From Wenzhouxiangella sp. (GTDB taxonomy: Bacteria > Pseudomonadota > Gammaproteobacteria > Xanthomonadales > Wenzhouxiangellaceae): 5,805 nt of DNA. Positions within the stretch are counted from its first letter, which is position 1. Every line of letters starts with the position of its first letter. Position numbers and translations under genes: made by a program. The notes under the pieces are model-generated. The model ran no database searches, was not told the DNA's origin, and worked only from the letters and a program-made list of their open reading frames with translations. The DNA is taken from the NCBI GenBank assembly GCA_007127425.1, contig SKZJ01000303.1, positions 1 to 5,805 of the forward strand. The letters run 5' to 3'. Shown piece by piece: positions 5,805 through 5,805 of this stretch.

Positions 5805-5805
5805 C

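Overview
The window looks like ordinary chromosome from a GC-rich Gammaproteobacterium or a close relative. The grounds are the high G+C (63% at 2101-2160 and 72% at 4561-4620 by hand count), a bacterial-type phosphoenolpyruvate carboxylase with the C-terminal QNTG ending, and a 140-residue ArfB peptidyl-tRNA hydrolase of the same length as the E. coli protein, with GGQ at the same residues. The genus cannot be fixed from the sequence.

Layout from left to right: the 3' part of a DUF2231 membrane-protein gene (+, cut by the window edge); a convergent four-helix HemJ/CopD-like membrane protein (-); a 266-bp intergenic region with a candidate promoter overlapped by an inverted repeat; a small, AT-richer gene for a 63-residue membrane protein (+); the complete ppc gene (-), which fills nearly half the window; a divergent gene for an EamA/DMT-family transporter (+); a small gene for a 64-residue protein with a signal peptide (-), whose 3' end overlaps the transporter gene tail to tail; arfB (+); and short tandem repeats running off the right edge.

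The genes do not form one operon, because orientation alternates at almost every step. Ppc is central anaplerotic metabolism (PEP to oxaloacetate), ArfB is ribosome rescue, the EamA protein exports or exchanges an unknown small metabolite, and the two left-hand proteins are membrane proteins of poorly defined role. No mobile element, CRISPR array, RNA gene or toxin/defence system was seen. The least explained parts are the two small genes (63 and 64 aa), the dyads at 1077-1095 and 4061-4082, the palindrome shared by two convergent stop codons at 1320-1333, and the tandem repeats after arfB. None of these amounts to a clearly new system.
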